Source: an uncultured Prevotellaceae bacterium
GTDB taxonomy: Bacteria > Bacteroidota > Bacteroidia > Bacteroidales > Bacteroidaceae
Length of the DNA: 61,382 bases
Direction of reading: 5' to 3'
NCBI GenBank assembly: GCA_900316475.1
Contig: ONDA01000014.1
Location: 1-61,382 of the forward strand
Positions 1 through 8,465 of this stretch are shown here, one piece after another; the stretch's first letter is position 1, and every line of letters starts with the position of its first letter. Under the pieces are notes generated by a model. It was not told the DNA's origin. It searched no databases and worked only from the letters and a program-made list of their open reading frames with translations. Made by a program: the position numbers and the translations under genes.

Positions 1-309
1 AATCATTCGTGTCATTATTTTAAAATTTAAATTTTGACACAAAGGTCAGCTTTATTTCAAAAGTGCATATCAAGTGTTAATATGCACCACCATTGCACCT
101 GTTTATTTAACGGAGATTAATTGTAACCTCCTCAAAAAAGGAAGAAATCAATAATTAATCAAGATGAAAAACACCTTGAGGACGGGTAAATGGGATAAAA
201 ATGGATAAAAATCGAGAAAAAAGGTGGTGCAAACGTTGGTGGGAGGTGGTGCAAACGTGCTCCACACTCCCACCAAAATGGTGCTAACTATCAGGGAATC
301 AAAGTGGTG
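1..309. other. non-coding flank of integrase with short repeats
   Basis: No convincing gene is seen. The stretch holds short repeats of the kind found around recombinase sites. An inverted repeat GTGCATAT/ATATGCAC lies at 63-70 and 80-87. A 14-bp direct repeat GGTGGTGCAAACGT lies at 223-236 and 245-258 (22-bp period), with partial GGTGC-type copies near 279 and 304. An inverted repeat TTGGTGGGAG/CTCCCACCAA lies at 236-245 and 267-276. Because the integrase reads leftwards into this region, the element probably continues beyond the window. That these are integrase-binding or regulatory sites is inference. Confidence 0.4.
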
Positions 310-1563
310 CTACTGCTTGGGCTCATTTTTTCCGAGATTGTCGATGGTGATAGCTTTGGCGGCCTTTTCTTTCTTAGCATCTACAACTTTTGCATATATT
401 TGAGTGGTCTTGACATTAGTGTGTCCCATCATTTTGCTGACGGTAAAGATGTCAGTTCCATTTGTAAGTTGTAGCGTCGCATAACTGTGCCTGAAACAGT
501 GGAAGGTAATGTGCTTGGTGATTCCTGCTGCTTCAATCCATTTCTTGACAGGCCGATTAATCCACGAAGGATCCATGAGTCCTTCAAACACAAGTCTGTC
601 AGGATCACGTCTCTCTCCGCATAGTTCATAGGCTTGGTCTGATATAGGCATGTATTCGACGCCATCTGTCTTTTCCTGATTGAAGTTGATGCGCCAAGAA
701 TCATTGTGCCTAACTATCTGCCCCCATTTCAGTTCTTTGATGTCACAGTGTCTTAATCCAGTCAAGATTGAGAAAAACGAGGCTCTTCTCAAGATGTTGT
801 TAGAGCAAGGTGTGTCTGCCAACTTGTTTACCTCTTCAATGGTAAGCACTTCGCGCCTGCTTTCCTTCGTTGGGATATTCTTTACTTTCTCACTGATGTC
901 AATAGTAAGATATTCGTCAATAAAGGCTTGCTTGAGTCCGGCTTTGATGATGGAGAAGTATGTTGAAGCTGTGTTTTGTGAGATAGGTCCTTTCTTGGAA
1001 CCCCCTTGTGGGGCTGTGAGAAGGAACATCTTAAATTCTTCCATCCATTTTACCGATATGGTCGAAAATTGTATAGGCTTGTTCTCTGAGAAGATTTCAA
1101 GGAGAGCTGCTACACGATTCCAGTTGACAATAATGGAATCTGAAGAATTGGGGTGACGAGAATAAGTTATCTTCTTGAAGTACTCAATAAAGTCCTGTTC
1201 AGAACGCTCATTCTGTGCCACAATCTCGCTTTCCTTGTCAGTATAAAGTGATTGGTTGTCGTATTCGTGCTGGCGTAGTTTCCTTACGTTGTCTGCATAG
1301 ATACAAGATTCTTGATCGAGGGTAGAACGGCACATAATAATGCCATTGATGTCTCGTTTGGGCTTAAAACCGGATGATCGGGTAGAGGATGACTTGTCCC
1401 AGATGGGAGTGGTGATTGTCCTATTGACAGATTCCACTATCCGTTCCACCTTATTGCCAGCTTTTACTACAGGGTAGGCTTCAACAATGAGATACCATTC
1501 CTCTTTATACTGTGATTTGCGGAGTTTAACCGTAACTTTCGTATGTGCTAATGGTTTCTTCAT
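310..1563 (-). CDS. tyrosine site-specific recombinase (integrase)
   Basis: Integrase of a mobile element, 417 aa. It cuts and rejoins DNA at att sites through a phosphotyrosine intermediate. An N-terminal arm-binding region (about 10-90) is followed by a SAM-like core-binding domain (about 120-220) and a catalytic domain. The catalytic set is visible: R271 (TGLRH), H355 and R358 (HCFRHS), H381 (MMGHTN) and nucleophile Y390 (TTQIYAKV). Length and architecture match Bacteroidetes transposon and phage integrases. Its start overlaps the stop of the upstream HTH gene (ATGA), so the two are co-translated. The gene reads away from dnaK, which suggests the element's chromosomal junction lies between 2115 and about 2255 and its body extends left of the window. 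Confidence 0.93.
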   Translation of the reverse strand: MKKPLAHTKVTVKLRKSQYKEEWYLIVEAYPVVKAGNKVERIVESVNRTITTPIWDKSSSTRSSGFKPKRDINGIIMCRSTLDQESCIYADNVRKLRQHEYDNQSLYTDKESEIVAQNERSEQDFIEYFKKITYSRHPNSSDSIIVNWNRVAALLEIFSENKPIQFSTISVKWMEEFKMFLLTAPQGGSKKGPISQNTASTYFSIIKAGLKQAFIDEYLTIDISEKVKNIPTKESRREVLTIEEVNKLADTPCSNNILRRASFFSILTGLRHCDIKELKWGQIVRHNDSWRINFNQEKTDGVEYMPISDQAYELCGERRDPDRLVFEGLMDPSWINRPVKKWIEAAGITKHITFHCFRHSYATLQLTNGTDIFTVSKMMGHTNVKTTQIYAKVVDAKKEKAAKAITIDNLGKNEPKQ

Positions 1564-2114
1564 AAGCTCTTATAAAGTTTGTCGATTTCTTTTTTGGGGG
1601 CATACACATAATTGCCTATCTGACGGGTTGGGATGGAATACTTCCTTATGTGAGCCCAAACAGTGCTGTCGTCAATTCGGTACTTCTTGGATATTTCCCC
1701 AATCGTATAACAATCCTCTGGCTCCAAGCTATATAGTCTTGGTAGGGGCTTATCTTTTTCTATTGGCTCCTCACGCTTAGGGAACATTTTTTCAAGTTCT
1801 GTCCTTTTTATCCGTGTCAGTCTTTCCCCTATATTTATATAAGGTATAGCCCCTTTCTTTATCAGACGGTAAATCGTGTCTCGCCCGATGGAGTACATGG
1901 CTACAGCTTCCGCTACAGAGATATATTCTCTTGCATCCGGAACTTTCTGGGCAATTTGTTTGAATTGCTCAGCCTTTTTAGCTGCTGCCTTTTTCTGCTT
2001 ATAGGCCATGTCAATGCAGTGCTTAGAGCAGAACTTAGACTCGAGCGTCTTTGCAATGAAGGTTGCTCCGCACATTTCGCATTTCCGTTTAATCTGAAAT
2101 TTTAAAGCTGGCAT
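1560..2114 (-). CDS. excisionase-like protein with two HTH domains and a zinc-finger-like N-terminus
   Basis: A 184-aa DNA-binding protein encoded directly before the integrase and overlapping it by 4 bp. The N-terminus has a CxxC...CxxxC arrangement (C12, C15, C29, C33) that could bind zinc. Two MerR/excisionase-type helix-turn-helix modules follow. The first is at about 64-112 (SVAEAVAMYSIGRDTIYRLI). The second is at about 135-182 (YTIGEISKKYRIDDSTVW), and each ends in the hydrophobic wing typical of HTH_17 domains. By context it probably directs excision or regulates the integrase, as Xis-like partners do in Bacteroides elements. The tandem HTH plus zinc finger is less usual than a single-HTH excisionase. 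The exact role is inferred from position. Confidence 0.75.
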   Translation of the reverse strand: MPALKFQIKRKCEMCGATFIAKTLESKFCSKHCIDMAYKQKKAAAKKAEQFKQIAQKVPDAREYISVAEAVAMYSIGRDTIYRLIKKGAIPYINIGERLTRIKRTELEKMFPKREEPIEKDKPLPRLYSLEPEDCYTIGEISKKYRIDDSTVWAHIRKYSIPTRQIGNYVYAPKKEIDKLYKSL

Positions 2115-2201
2115 ATTTTCGTCCTTTTAATATGTATTAATCTGTATAAGTATTTTTAAGTTGCATCTCATCGCCAATTAAGTCGTGTCGCAAATATGTC
2201 G

Positions 2202-2233
2202 CAAAATTACGGTAAAAATCCGAAAAAAGCAAG
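2202..2233 (-). promoter_or_regulatory. promoter of HTH-integrase operon
   Basis: On the minus strand a -7 box TAATTTTG (complement of 2202-2209) lies 20 nt from a weak -33 box CTTG (complement of 2230-2233), fitting Bacteroidetes spacing. It would give a leader of roughly 80 nt before the HTH gene. A TGTCGCAAA motif occurs twice around it (2186-2207), which might be a regulator or recombinase site. Confidence 0.5.
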
Positions 2234-2255
2234 AAATGAAACAAAGTTTAACAAT

Positions 2256-2294
2256 AACAAAAAGTGGTGTAACCACTTGGATTACACCACTTTC
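2256..2294 (-). terminator. rho-independent terminator of dnaK
   Basis: Perfect 11-bp stem AAGTGGTGTAA (2262-2272) and TTACACCACTT (2282-2292) with a 9-nt loop. On the minus strand it is followed by a run of five T. It lies 34 bp past the dnaK stop and marks the limit of the host dnaK unit against the integrative element. Confidence 0.85.
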
Positions 2295-2325
2295 TTATGA
2301 TTTTCTTATCGTTGCTTATCTATTT

Positions 2326-4242
2326 TTACTTCACCTCCTCAAAGTCAGCGTCCTGGACGTCGTCGTTGGGATTCGACTGAGCCTGCTGGCCACCCTGGAA
2401 GCCGGCACCGGCGTTGGGATCTGCGCCGGGCTGGGCACCGCCAGTCTGACTGTACATCTTCTGGCTGGCAGCCTGCATCACTTGATTGAGGTTGTTGATG
2501 GCGGTGTCGATAGCCTGAATGTCGCCAGACTTGTGGGCGTCCTTCAGCTGCTGGACGGCCTGCTCCACGTTGGCCTTGTCGGCACCGAGCTTGTCACCGT
2601 TCTCGTTGAGGAAGGTCTCGGTCTGGAAGATCATCGAGTCGGCCTGGTTCATCTTGTCGATGCGCTCGCGCTCCTTCTTGTCGTTCTCGGCATTCTGCTC
2701 AGCCTCTGCCTTCATACGGTTGATCTCGTCCTGAGACAGACCTGACGAGGCTTCGATGCGGATAGCCTGCTCCTTGCCGGTAGCCTTATCCTTGGCGCTC
2801 ACCTTCAGGATACCGTTGGCATCGATGTCAAAGGTTACTTCAATCTGAGGTACGCCACGACGGGCGGGAGCGATGCCAGTCAGGTTGAACTGGCCGATAC
2901 TCTTGTTTTGGGCAGCCATCGGGCGCTCACCCTGCAGCACGTGGATGGTCACCTCTGTCTGGTTGTCAGCAGCTGTCGAGAATGTCTCGCTCTTCTTACA
3001 GGGGATGGTCGTGTTGGCCTCAATCAGCTTGGTCATCACGCCACCAAGGGTCTCGATACCCAGTGTCAACGGCGTAACGTCGAGCAGCACGATGTCGCCC
3101 ACGCCACCTTCCTTGTTCAGGATGGCACCCTGGATAGAAGCACCTACGGCCACCACCTCGTCGGGGTTCACACCCTTAGAAGGCTCTTTGCCGAAGAAGT
3201 TCTTCACCAGCGTCTGTACGGCAGGGATACGGCTCGAACCACCCACGAGGATAACCTCGTCGATGTCGCCAGTATTCAGACCGGCATCACGCATAGCGTT
3301 CTGGCAGGGCACGAGGCAAGCCTGAATCAACTCGTGAGCCAGCTGCTCGAACTTGGCACGTGTCAGCGTCTTCACCAAGTGCTTGGGTACGCCGCCGACG
3401 GGCATGATATACGGCAGGTTAATCTCTGTCGATGTAGATGACGACAGTTCGATCTTGGCCTTCTCGGCAGCCTCCTTCAGACGCTGCATAGCCATCGGGT
3501 CGTCCTTCAGGTTAGCGCCCTCGTCGTTCTTGAACTCCTGAACCAGCCAGTCGATGATAACCTGGTCGAAGTCGTCACCGCCGAGGTGGGTGTCGCCGTT
3601 GGTCGAGAGCACCTCGAACACACCGCCGCCGAACTCCAGGATGGAGATATCGAACGTACCGCCACCGAGGTCGAACACGGCAATCTTCATATCCTTGTTA
3701 GCCTTGTCTACACCGTATGCCAGAGCGGCAGCCGTCGGCTCGTTGACGATACGGCGCACGTTCAGACCAGCAATCTGACCAGCCTCCTTCGTAGCCTGAC
3801 GCTGAGAGTCAGAGAAGTATGCCGGTACGGTGATGACGGCGTCTGTCACCTCCTGTCCGAGATAGTCCTCGGCCGTCTTCTTCATCTTTTGCAGCACCAT
3901 AGCTGAGATTTCCTGCGGGGTGTACTTACGTCCGTCGATGTCGACACGTGGATAGCCGCCCTCATTTACTACAGAATAAGGTACGCGTGAGATTTCCTTT
4001 TCTGTCTGCTGCCAGTTCTCACCCATGAAGCGCTTGATAGAATACACGGTATTCTTCGGGTTTGTGATGGCCTGACGCTTGGCGGGGTCGCCAATCTTAC
4101 GCTCACCGTTCTCCACGAAGCCAACGACAGAAGGAGTCGTACGCTTACCTTCGCTGTTGGCAATCACTACCGGCTCGTTACCTTCGAACACAGCAACGCA
4201 GCTGTTGGTAGTACCTAAGTCAATTCCAATAATCTTTCCCAT
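2326..4242 (-). CDS. dnaK: molecular chaperone DnaK (Hsp70)
   Basis: Cytosolic Hsp70 chaperone, 638 aa, the usual full length. The ATPase domain begins at once with [14 protein letters not shown] (phosphate-binding loop 1). It continues with the conserved [33 protein letters not shown] and DLGGGTFD motifs. A substrate-binding domain follows the interdomain linker ([19 protein letters not shown]), then a helical lid and a glycine/alanine-rich tail ending DADFEEVK, the typical DnaK C-terminus. It is monocistronic here, with its own terminator and a divergent neighbour; no grpE or dnaJ lies in view. The start at 4242 is fixed by [12 protein letters not shown]. Confidence 0.99.
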   Translation of the reverse strand: MGKIIGIDLGTTNSCVAVFEGNEPVVIANSEGKRTTPSVVGFVENGERKIGDPAKRQAITNPKNTVYSIKRFMGENWQQTEKEISRVPYSVVNEGGYPRVDIDGRKYTPQEISAMVLQKMKKTAEDYLGQEVTDAVITVPAYFSDSQRQATKEAGQIAGLNVRRIVNEPTAAALAYGVDKANKDMKIAVFDLGGGTFDISILEFGGGVFEVLSTNGDTHLGGDDFDQVIIDWLVQEFKNDEGANLKDDPMAMQRLKEAAEKAKIELSSSTSTEINLPYIMPVGGVPKHLVKTLTRAKFEQLAHELIQACLVPCQNAMRDAGLNTGDIDEVILVGGSSRIPAVQTLVKNFFGKEPSKGVNPDEVVAVGASIQGAILNKEGGVGDIVLLDVTPLTLGIETLGGVMTKLIEANTTIPCKKSETFSTAADNQTEVTIHVLQGERPMAAQNKSIGQFNLTGIAPARRGVPQIEVTFDIDANGILKVSAKDKATGKEQAIRIEASSGLSQDEINRMKAEAEQNAENDKKERERIDKMNQADSMIFQTETFLNENGDKLGADKANVEQAVQQLKDAHKSGDIQAIDTAINNLNQVMQAASQKMYSQTGGAQPGADPNAGAGFQGGQQAQSNPNDDVQDADFEEVK

Positions 4243-4293
4243 AATCTTTTTTATTTTTACTTGTTAATAATCATGTTTTGACGCTAATGTTAG

Positions 4294-4310
4294 AGCAAAG
4301 CATGTGCCAA
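4294..4310 (-). promoter_or_regulatory. sigma-54-like promoter candidate upstream of dnaK
   Basis: Read on the minus strand the sequence is TTGGCACATGCTTTGCT. It has the GG-N10-GC spacing and nearly the full TGGCAC...TTGC consensus of RpoN promoters, and would start transcription about 40 nt before the dnaK ATG. No clear TAnnTTTG box is seen for dnaK. Part of it also forms an inverted repeat TGTGCCAAAAT (4303-4313) / ATTTTGGCACA (4349-4359), so an operator is the alternative reading. Inferred from sequence only. Confidence 0.4.
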
Positions 4311-4350
4311 AATCACTTTTTTGGCAGAAAAATGTTTTTTATTCCGTCAT

Positions 4351-4385
4351 TTTGGCACAAGTATCAAAAGTTTTTCCTAAATTTG
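4351..4385 (+). promoter_or_regulatory. promoter of the secreted-protein gene
   Basis: TAAATTTG at 4378-4385 matches the Bacteroidetes -7 element, with TTTG at 4351-4354 as a -33 candidate (23-nt spacing, slightly long). The -33 box overlaps the right half of the TTGGCAC inverted repeat shared with the dnaK side. Confidence 0.5.
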
Positions 4386-4420
4386 CAGCAGATTTGGCAC
4401 ATAACATCAAAAAGGAGATT

Positions 4421-5806
4421 ATGAAAAGAGTGTTTTTAGCAGCCGGAATGGCTTTGATGTTTGCCGTTGCTTCTGCCCAGCAGACCAGCAACGATTACAT
4501 TGTGAAGACCAAGGGCGTCAAGAAGACAGCTGTCAGCGGAGAGGGCGCTGTTCCCGATGGGCAGGCATCTGCAGAGGAGGAAGTGCATGACTTTATCTCT
4601 GAAAACTTCAAGTTCCACAGTCTGTGCGACTGGAAGGTCGACGAGATGAGGTTTATGGTGATGCCCGAGAAGTATGACATGGTGGTCAAGACGTTTCATG
4701 ATTCCAGTACCGGCAAGGAGGTGAGCAGTATGTCTTTACGTCACAAGATTATGGTTTATAAAGGCCATACCGAGGGGAGCGACGGCCATGCCCATATCAA
4801 TTTCTTGTGTGAGGACAACCAGAAGATGTATTATTACGAGGTGCCTAACGGTACGTTTGAGGACTACTGCTACGGCAAGATGGGTGTGCCGACGTTGGCT
4901 TATTTAGGCGATGTCGATAAAGCCCGTGAGGTGTTGAAGGACAAGGTGATGTTTACCAAGGCGAAGCTCTATCGTATTGATACAGAGTATGATGGCGATG
5001 GTTTCCAGGAAGTCAATGTCAGTCCGAATACCGAAGTGAAGGTGGTTGCCATTGGCGTTGGCACGCGTAGCTACCCTGTCAAGATTATCGTTGAAGATGC
5101 CAACGGCAATGAGTTCTATCAGAATGTCGCTCTCTCAAAGACCAATTGTGGTATGCGCGACGATGAGTTCATCATGGACAACGCGAAATATCTTTTTGGC
5201 GGCTCATTCGAACTTCAGGATGCCATAATGACAGTGTCTAAGAACTATGCGCAGTATCTCAATATGACGGTGCATACGAAGTTTACGACCGACATGATTA
5301 CCAAGGGTGATGGCCGTGAGCGCACATTGAGGGTGCCCCGTATGACGGCTTTCACCATCGAGGCTATCATGCCGAAGCCAAATAGCCGCTATTTCACTTT
5401 GACACTTAAGGAGACAGAGTCGCGCCGTATCTACTTCAAGGATGTTACTTTCCAGGAGACTGACAATGTGGCAGGCGATTTCGAAGGAAAGGATAAAGAT
5501 TACTTTGGCTATCTGTTTGCTATGGGTCAGGGTCGTGCCCGTCAGACCTCTCAGGCAGCGCGTGCCGCTATCCGTCAGGGTCGTGTCATTTTGGCAATGA
5601 GCGAGGACGAGGTGGCAATGGCTATGGGTGAGCCCGACGATATTACCCAGGGCACCAATGGTCATTACAATTGGATTTACAAGCGTTCGGGCGGCAAGCT
5701 GCTTGTCGTGTCGTTCAATCCTACCGGTAAGGTGATTGGCACAAAGGTTGACCGTTCAAAGGTTACAAAGGCTAAGAAAGCGACGCCTCGGAAGAAGAGC
5801 AAGTAA
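4421..5806 (+). CDS. secreted protein of unknown function with BamE/SmpA-like C-terminal segment
   Basis: I do not recognise a named family. The chosen ATG follows a strong AAAGGAG ribosome site and opens a signal peptide (MKRVFLAAGMALMFAVASA, cleavage before QQTS); in-frame codons upstream lie inside the promoter. The mature protein (461 aa with signal) has no further membrane segment and probably acts in the periplasm or outer membrane. Near residues 390-440 the pattern GRVILAMSEDEVAMAMGEPD...YNWIYKRSGGK resembles the 'G-x-s-x-x-e-V-x-x-x-l-G-x-P...W-x-Y' core of SmpA/BamE-like lipoprotein domains. The tail is very basic (KKATPRKKSK). It is transcribed divergently from dnaK and converges on recA across a shared terminator. 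Confidence 0.7.
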   Translation: MKRVFLAAGMALMFAVASAQQTSNDYIVKTKGVKKTAVSGEGAVPDGQASAEEEVHDFISENFKFHSLCDWKVDEMRFMVMPEKYDMVVKTFHDSSTGKEVSSMSLRHKIMVYKGHTEGSDGHAHINFLCEDNQKMYYYEVPNGTFEDYCYGKMGVPTLAYLGDVDKAREVLKDKVMFTKAKLYRIDTEYDGDGFQEVNVSPNTEVKVVAIGVGTRSYPVKIIVEDANGNEFYQNVALSKTNCGMRDDEFIMDNAKYLFGGSFELQDAIMTVSKNYAQYLNMTVHTKFTTDMITKGDGRERTLRVPRMTAFTIEAIMPKPNSRYFTLTLKETESRRIYFKDVTFQETDNVAGDFEGKDKDYFGYLFAMGQGRARQTSQAARAAIRQGRVILAMSEDEVAMAMGEPDDITQGTNGHYNWIYKRSGGKLLVVSFNPTGKVIGTKVDRSKVTKAKKATPRKKSK

Positions 5807-5824
5807 GCTTTACTATATATAAAT

Positions 5825-5864
5825 AGACGGACCGTTTCAGATTTCTGAGCGGTCCGTCTTTTCT
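5825..5864. terminator. bidirectional terminator between 4421-5806 gene and recA
   Basis: Stem AGACGGACCG (5825-5834) / CGGTCCGTCT (5850-5859), extended by an inner TTCAG/CTGAG pair, followed by TTTCTTT on the plus strand. It serves the two convergent genes. Confidence 0.85.
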
Positions 5865-5876
5865 TTATGCGTGTTT

Positions 5877-6905
5877 TTATTCGTTGTTATCGGCGATGGC
5901 CTTCATGATCTTGTCCTCCATCTCCTCACACAGTTCGGGATTGTCCTTGAGCAGTTCCTTTGTAGCATCGCGTCCCTGTGCCAGTTTCTGGTCGCCGTAG
6001 CTGAACCACGAGCCGCTCTTCTTGATGATGCCATACTCTACGCCCAGGTCCACGATTTCGCCAATCTTAGATATACCCTCGCCGAAGGTAATCTCAAACT
6101 CGGCCTTGCGGAAGGGCGGTGCCACCTTGTTCTTTACCACCTTCACGCGCACCTGGTTGCCAATGGGCTGGTCGCCGTCCTTCAGTGTTGTCACCTTGCG
6201 GATGTCCAGGCGCACCGATGCATAGAACTTCAAGGCGTTGCCGCCGGTGGTCGTCTCCGGGTTGCCGAACATGACGCCGATCTTCTCGCGTAGCTGGTTG
6301 ATGAAGATACACGTCGTGTTGGTCTTCGAGATTGTCGACGTCAGTTTCCTCAGTGCCTGACTCATCAGCCGGGCTTGCAGACCCACGGCCGAGTCGCCCA
6401 TGTCGCCCTCGATCTCCTTCTTCGGTGTCAGGGCTGCCACGGAGTCGATGACGATGATGTCGATGGCCGCCGAGCGTATCAGCTGGTCGGCAATCTCCAG
6501 TGCCTGTTCGCCGTTGTCGGGCTGCGAGATGTAGAGGTTGTCTATGTCGACGCCCAGTTTCTCGGCATAGAAGCGGTCGAAGGCGTGCTCTGCGTCAATG
6601 AAGGCCGCTATGCCCCCCGCCTTTTGCGCCTCGGCAATGGCATGGATAGCCAGTGTGGTCTTACCGCTCGACTCCGGGCCGAATATTTCGATGATACGTC
6701 CCTTGGGGTAGCCGCCTACGCCCAGTGCGGCGTTCAGTCCTATGCTTCCCGTAGGTATTACCTCTACGTTTTCAATCTTCTCTTCGCCCATTCTCATGAT
6801 AGACCCTTTGCCGAAGTCCTTTTCAATCTTCGACATAGCAGCCTGTAGGGCTTTCAGTTTCTCCTGTTGCGGAGTCATCTGTTCTGTTTCTTCTTTCTTT
6901 GCCAT
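5877..6905 (-). CDS. recA: recombinase RecA
   Basis: DNA strand-exchange ATPase for homologous recombination and SOS induction, 342 aa. Visible motifs are the Walker A loop [10 protein letters not shown], the MAW region, [20 protein letters not shown] (DNA-binding loop L2 with the conserved ETTTGG) and [11 protein letters not shown]. The N-terminus is [20 protein letters not shown] and the C-terminal tail is acidic. It lies 28 bp downstream of the saccharopine dehydrogenase-like gene on the same strand and probably shares its promoter at 8201-8231. No LexA-type site could be pointed to. Confidence 0.99.
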   Translation of the reverse strand: MAKKEETEQMTPQQEKLKALQAAMSKIEKDFGKGSIMRMGEEKIENVEVIPTGSIGLNAALGVGGYPKGRIIEIFGPESSGKTTLAIHAIAEAQKAGGIAAFIDAEHAFDRFYAEKLGVDIDNLYISQPDNGEQALEIADQLIRSAAIDIIVIDSVAALTPKKEIEGDMGDSAVGLQARLMSQALRKLTSTISKTNTTCIFINQLREKIGVMFGNPETTTGGNALKFYASVRLDIRKVTTLKDGDQPIGNQVRVKVVKNKVAPPFRKAEFEITFGEGISKIGEIVDLGVEYGIIKKSGSWFSYGDQKLAQGRDATKELLKDNPELCEEMEDKIMKAIADNNE

Positions 6906-6933
6906 AATGATTGATTATTTCTTTTTATCGTTA

Positions 6934-8172
6934 TTACAGTTCCAGGTCGCCGTCGTGAATCTCGTGCCAGGGCAGTCCCTGCTGGTTGAGCTGCTCCATG
7001 AAGGGGTCTGGGTCGAACTCCTCGACGTTGTAGACGCCGGGCTTCTTCCAGAGTCCCTTGCAGAACATCATGGCACCGATCATGGCGGGCACGCCCGTGG
7101 TGTAGCTGACGCCCTGCATGCCCGTCTCCTCGTAGGCGGCGCGGTGCGAGCAGTTGTTATATACATAATAGGTGTGCTCCTTGCCGTCGTTGCCTATACC
7201 GCGTATACGGCACCCGATGCTGGTCTCGCCCTCATAGTTCTCGCCGAGGTCCTGGGGGTTGGGCAGCACGGCCTTGAGGAACTGCAGCGGCACGATCTTC
7301 ACCTTGGCCGTGCCCGAGCCGTCGGCCAGCGGCGCCTCGTAGACGACCTCGTCGATGCGGCTCATGCCGATGTTCTGAATCACCTCCAGGTGTTTCAGGT
7401 ACTGCTGTCCGAAGGTCATCCAGAAGCGTGCCCTCTTGATGGTGGGGTAGTTGATGACCAGCGACTCGATCTCCTCGTGGTGCAGCAGGTAGCTGTCGCG
7501 CGGGCCGATGCCGGGGTACGTCAGGTCGCGGTGAATCTCCAGCGGCTCTGTCTCCACCCACTTGCCGTTTTCCCAGTAGAGTCCCTTCTGGGTAATCTCG
7601 CGGATGTTGATTTCCGGGTTGAAGTTGGTGGCGAAGGCCTTGTGGTGGTCGCCGGCGTTACAGTCGACGATGTCCAGGTACTGAATCTCCTTGAAATGAT
7701 GCTTGGCGGCGTAGGCCGTATAGATGGAGGTGACCCCCGGGTCGAAGCCGCAGCCGAGGATGGCCGTCAGTCCGGCCTCGCGGAAGCGGTCGCGGTAGGC
7801 CCACTGCCAGCTGTACTCGAAGTGCGCCTCGTCCTTCGGTTCGTAGTTGGCCGTGTCCAGGTAGCTGCAGCCGCAGGCCAGACAAGCGTCCATGATGGTC
7901 AGGTCCTGATAGGGTAGGGCCAGGTTCACCACCAGTTCCGGCTTGTAGTCGTTGAAGAGCGCCTTCAGCTGCTCCACGTCGTCAGCATCCACCTGGGCCG
8001 TCTTGATGTCCAGCTTATATCCCGCCTTATGGATATCCTCTACTATCTTGTCGCACTTCGCCTTTCGGCGGCTTGCGATCATAAACTCCGTAAACACGTC
8101 AGCGTTCTGCGCAATCTTGAACGCTGCCACCGTTGCGACGCCACCGGCGCCAATCATTAGTACTCTGCTCAT
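6934..8172 (-). CDS. saccharopine dehydrogenase family protein, probable carboxynorspermidine synthase
   Basis: NAD(P)-dependent oxidoreductase, 412 aa. The N-terminal Rossmann motif is MSRVLMIGAGGVATVAAFKIA (GxGGVA). It is followed by the family's NLALPYQDLTIMDACL and GCGFDPGVTSIYTAYAAKHH blocks. In gut bacteria this subfamily makes carboxynorspermidine or carboxyspermidine from a diamine and aspartate semialdehyde, the alternative polyamine route. True lysine-pathway saccharopine dehydrogenases are less similar. No carboxynorspermidine decarboxylase is next to it, so the pathway call rests on family resemblance. It is the first gene of a two-gene unit with recA. Confidence 0.82.
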   Translation of the reverse strand: MSRVLMIGAGGVATVAAFKIAQNADVFTEFMIASRRKAKCDKIVEDIHKAGYKLDIKTAQVDADDVEQLKALFNDYKPELVVNLALPYQDLTIMDACLACGCSYLDTANYEPKDEAHFEYSWQWAYRDRFREAGLTAILGCGFDPGVTSIYTAYAAKHHFKEIQYLDIVDCNAGDHHKAFATNFNPEINIREITQKGLYWENGKWVETEPLEIHRDLTYPGIGPRDSYLLHHEEIESLVINYPTIKRARFWMTFGQQYLKHLEVIQNIGMSRIDEVVYEAPLADGSGTAKVKIVPLQFLKAVLPNPQDLGENYEGETSIGCRIRGIGNDGKEHTYYVYNNCSHRAAYEETGMQGVSYTTGVPAMIGAMMFCKGLWKKPGVYNVEEFDPDPFMEQLNQQGLPWHEIHDGDLEL

Positions 8173-8200
8173 AGTTATGCCTTTTTTTTGATTCTGGCTA

Positions 8201-8231
8201 CAAAGTTACAAAGTTTTGAATGATTCACAAA
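8201..8231 (-). promoter_or_regulatory. promoter of carboxynorspermidine synthase-recA unit
   Basis: Minus-strand -7 box TAACTTTG (complement of 8201-8208), 19-nt spacer, -33 box TTTG (complement of 8228-8231): a full match to the Bacteroidetes vegetative promoter. Confidence 0.75.
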
Positions 8232-8332
8232 ATATTTGGGCCGTAAAATCACGTATTGACATATATCAACTGCAAAATCATATATTGTAGCTGAAAAATC
8301 ATTTTTCAATCTTTAATACCGAAAAATAGGTA

Positions 8333-8460
8333 TATCTTTGCAGCGTTATTATAATTAAAAGTAAAAATATTATTTAAAAGACACACTACTGAATACTGAT
8401 TTAGGTGAACAAATCAAAAAAAGAATCCCCGACGCCGTGAGGCGCCGGGGATTCTTCTTA
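8333..8460 (+). ncRNA. possible short transcript: promoter without an ORF, ending at a strong hairpin
   Basis: TATCTTTG at 8333-8340, followed by CAGCG as at true starts in this window, points right into about 110 bp with no ATG-initiated frame. It ends at the GC-rich hairpin 8422-8456. This could be a small RNA or the relic of a lost gene. The -33 box is weak (TTTA near 8312). Low confidence. Confidence 0.3.
8414..8459 (-). terminator. terminator of rhaT-rhaD
   Basis: Long stem AGAATCCCCG-CGCC / GGCG-CGGGGATTCT (about 8422-8456, loop GTGA), followed on the minus strand by seven T. It lies directly after the rhaD stop. Confidence 0.85.
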
Positions 8461-8465
8461 GTTGT

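Noticed and set aside
2185-4267. Many plus-strand ORFs opposite dnaK
   Set aside because: Shadows of a highly conserved gene with GC-rich third positions. The same applies to long antisense ORFs opposite recA, rhaA, mnmA and the S9 peptidase genes.
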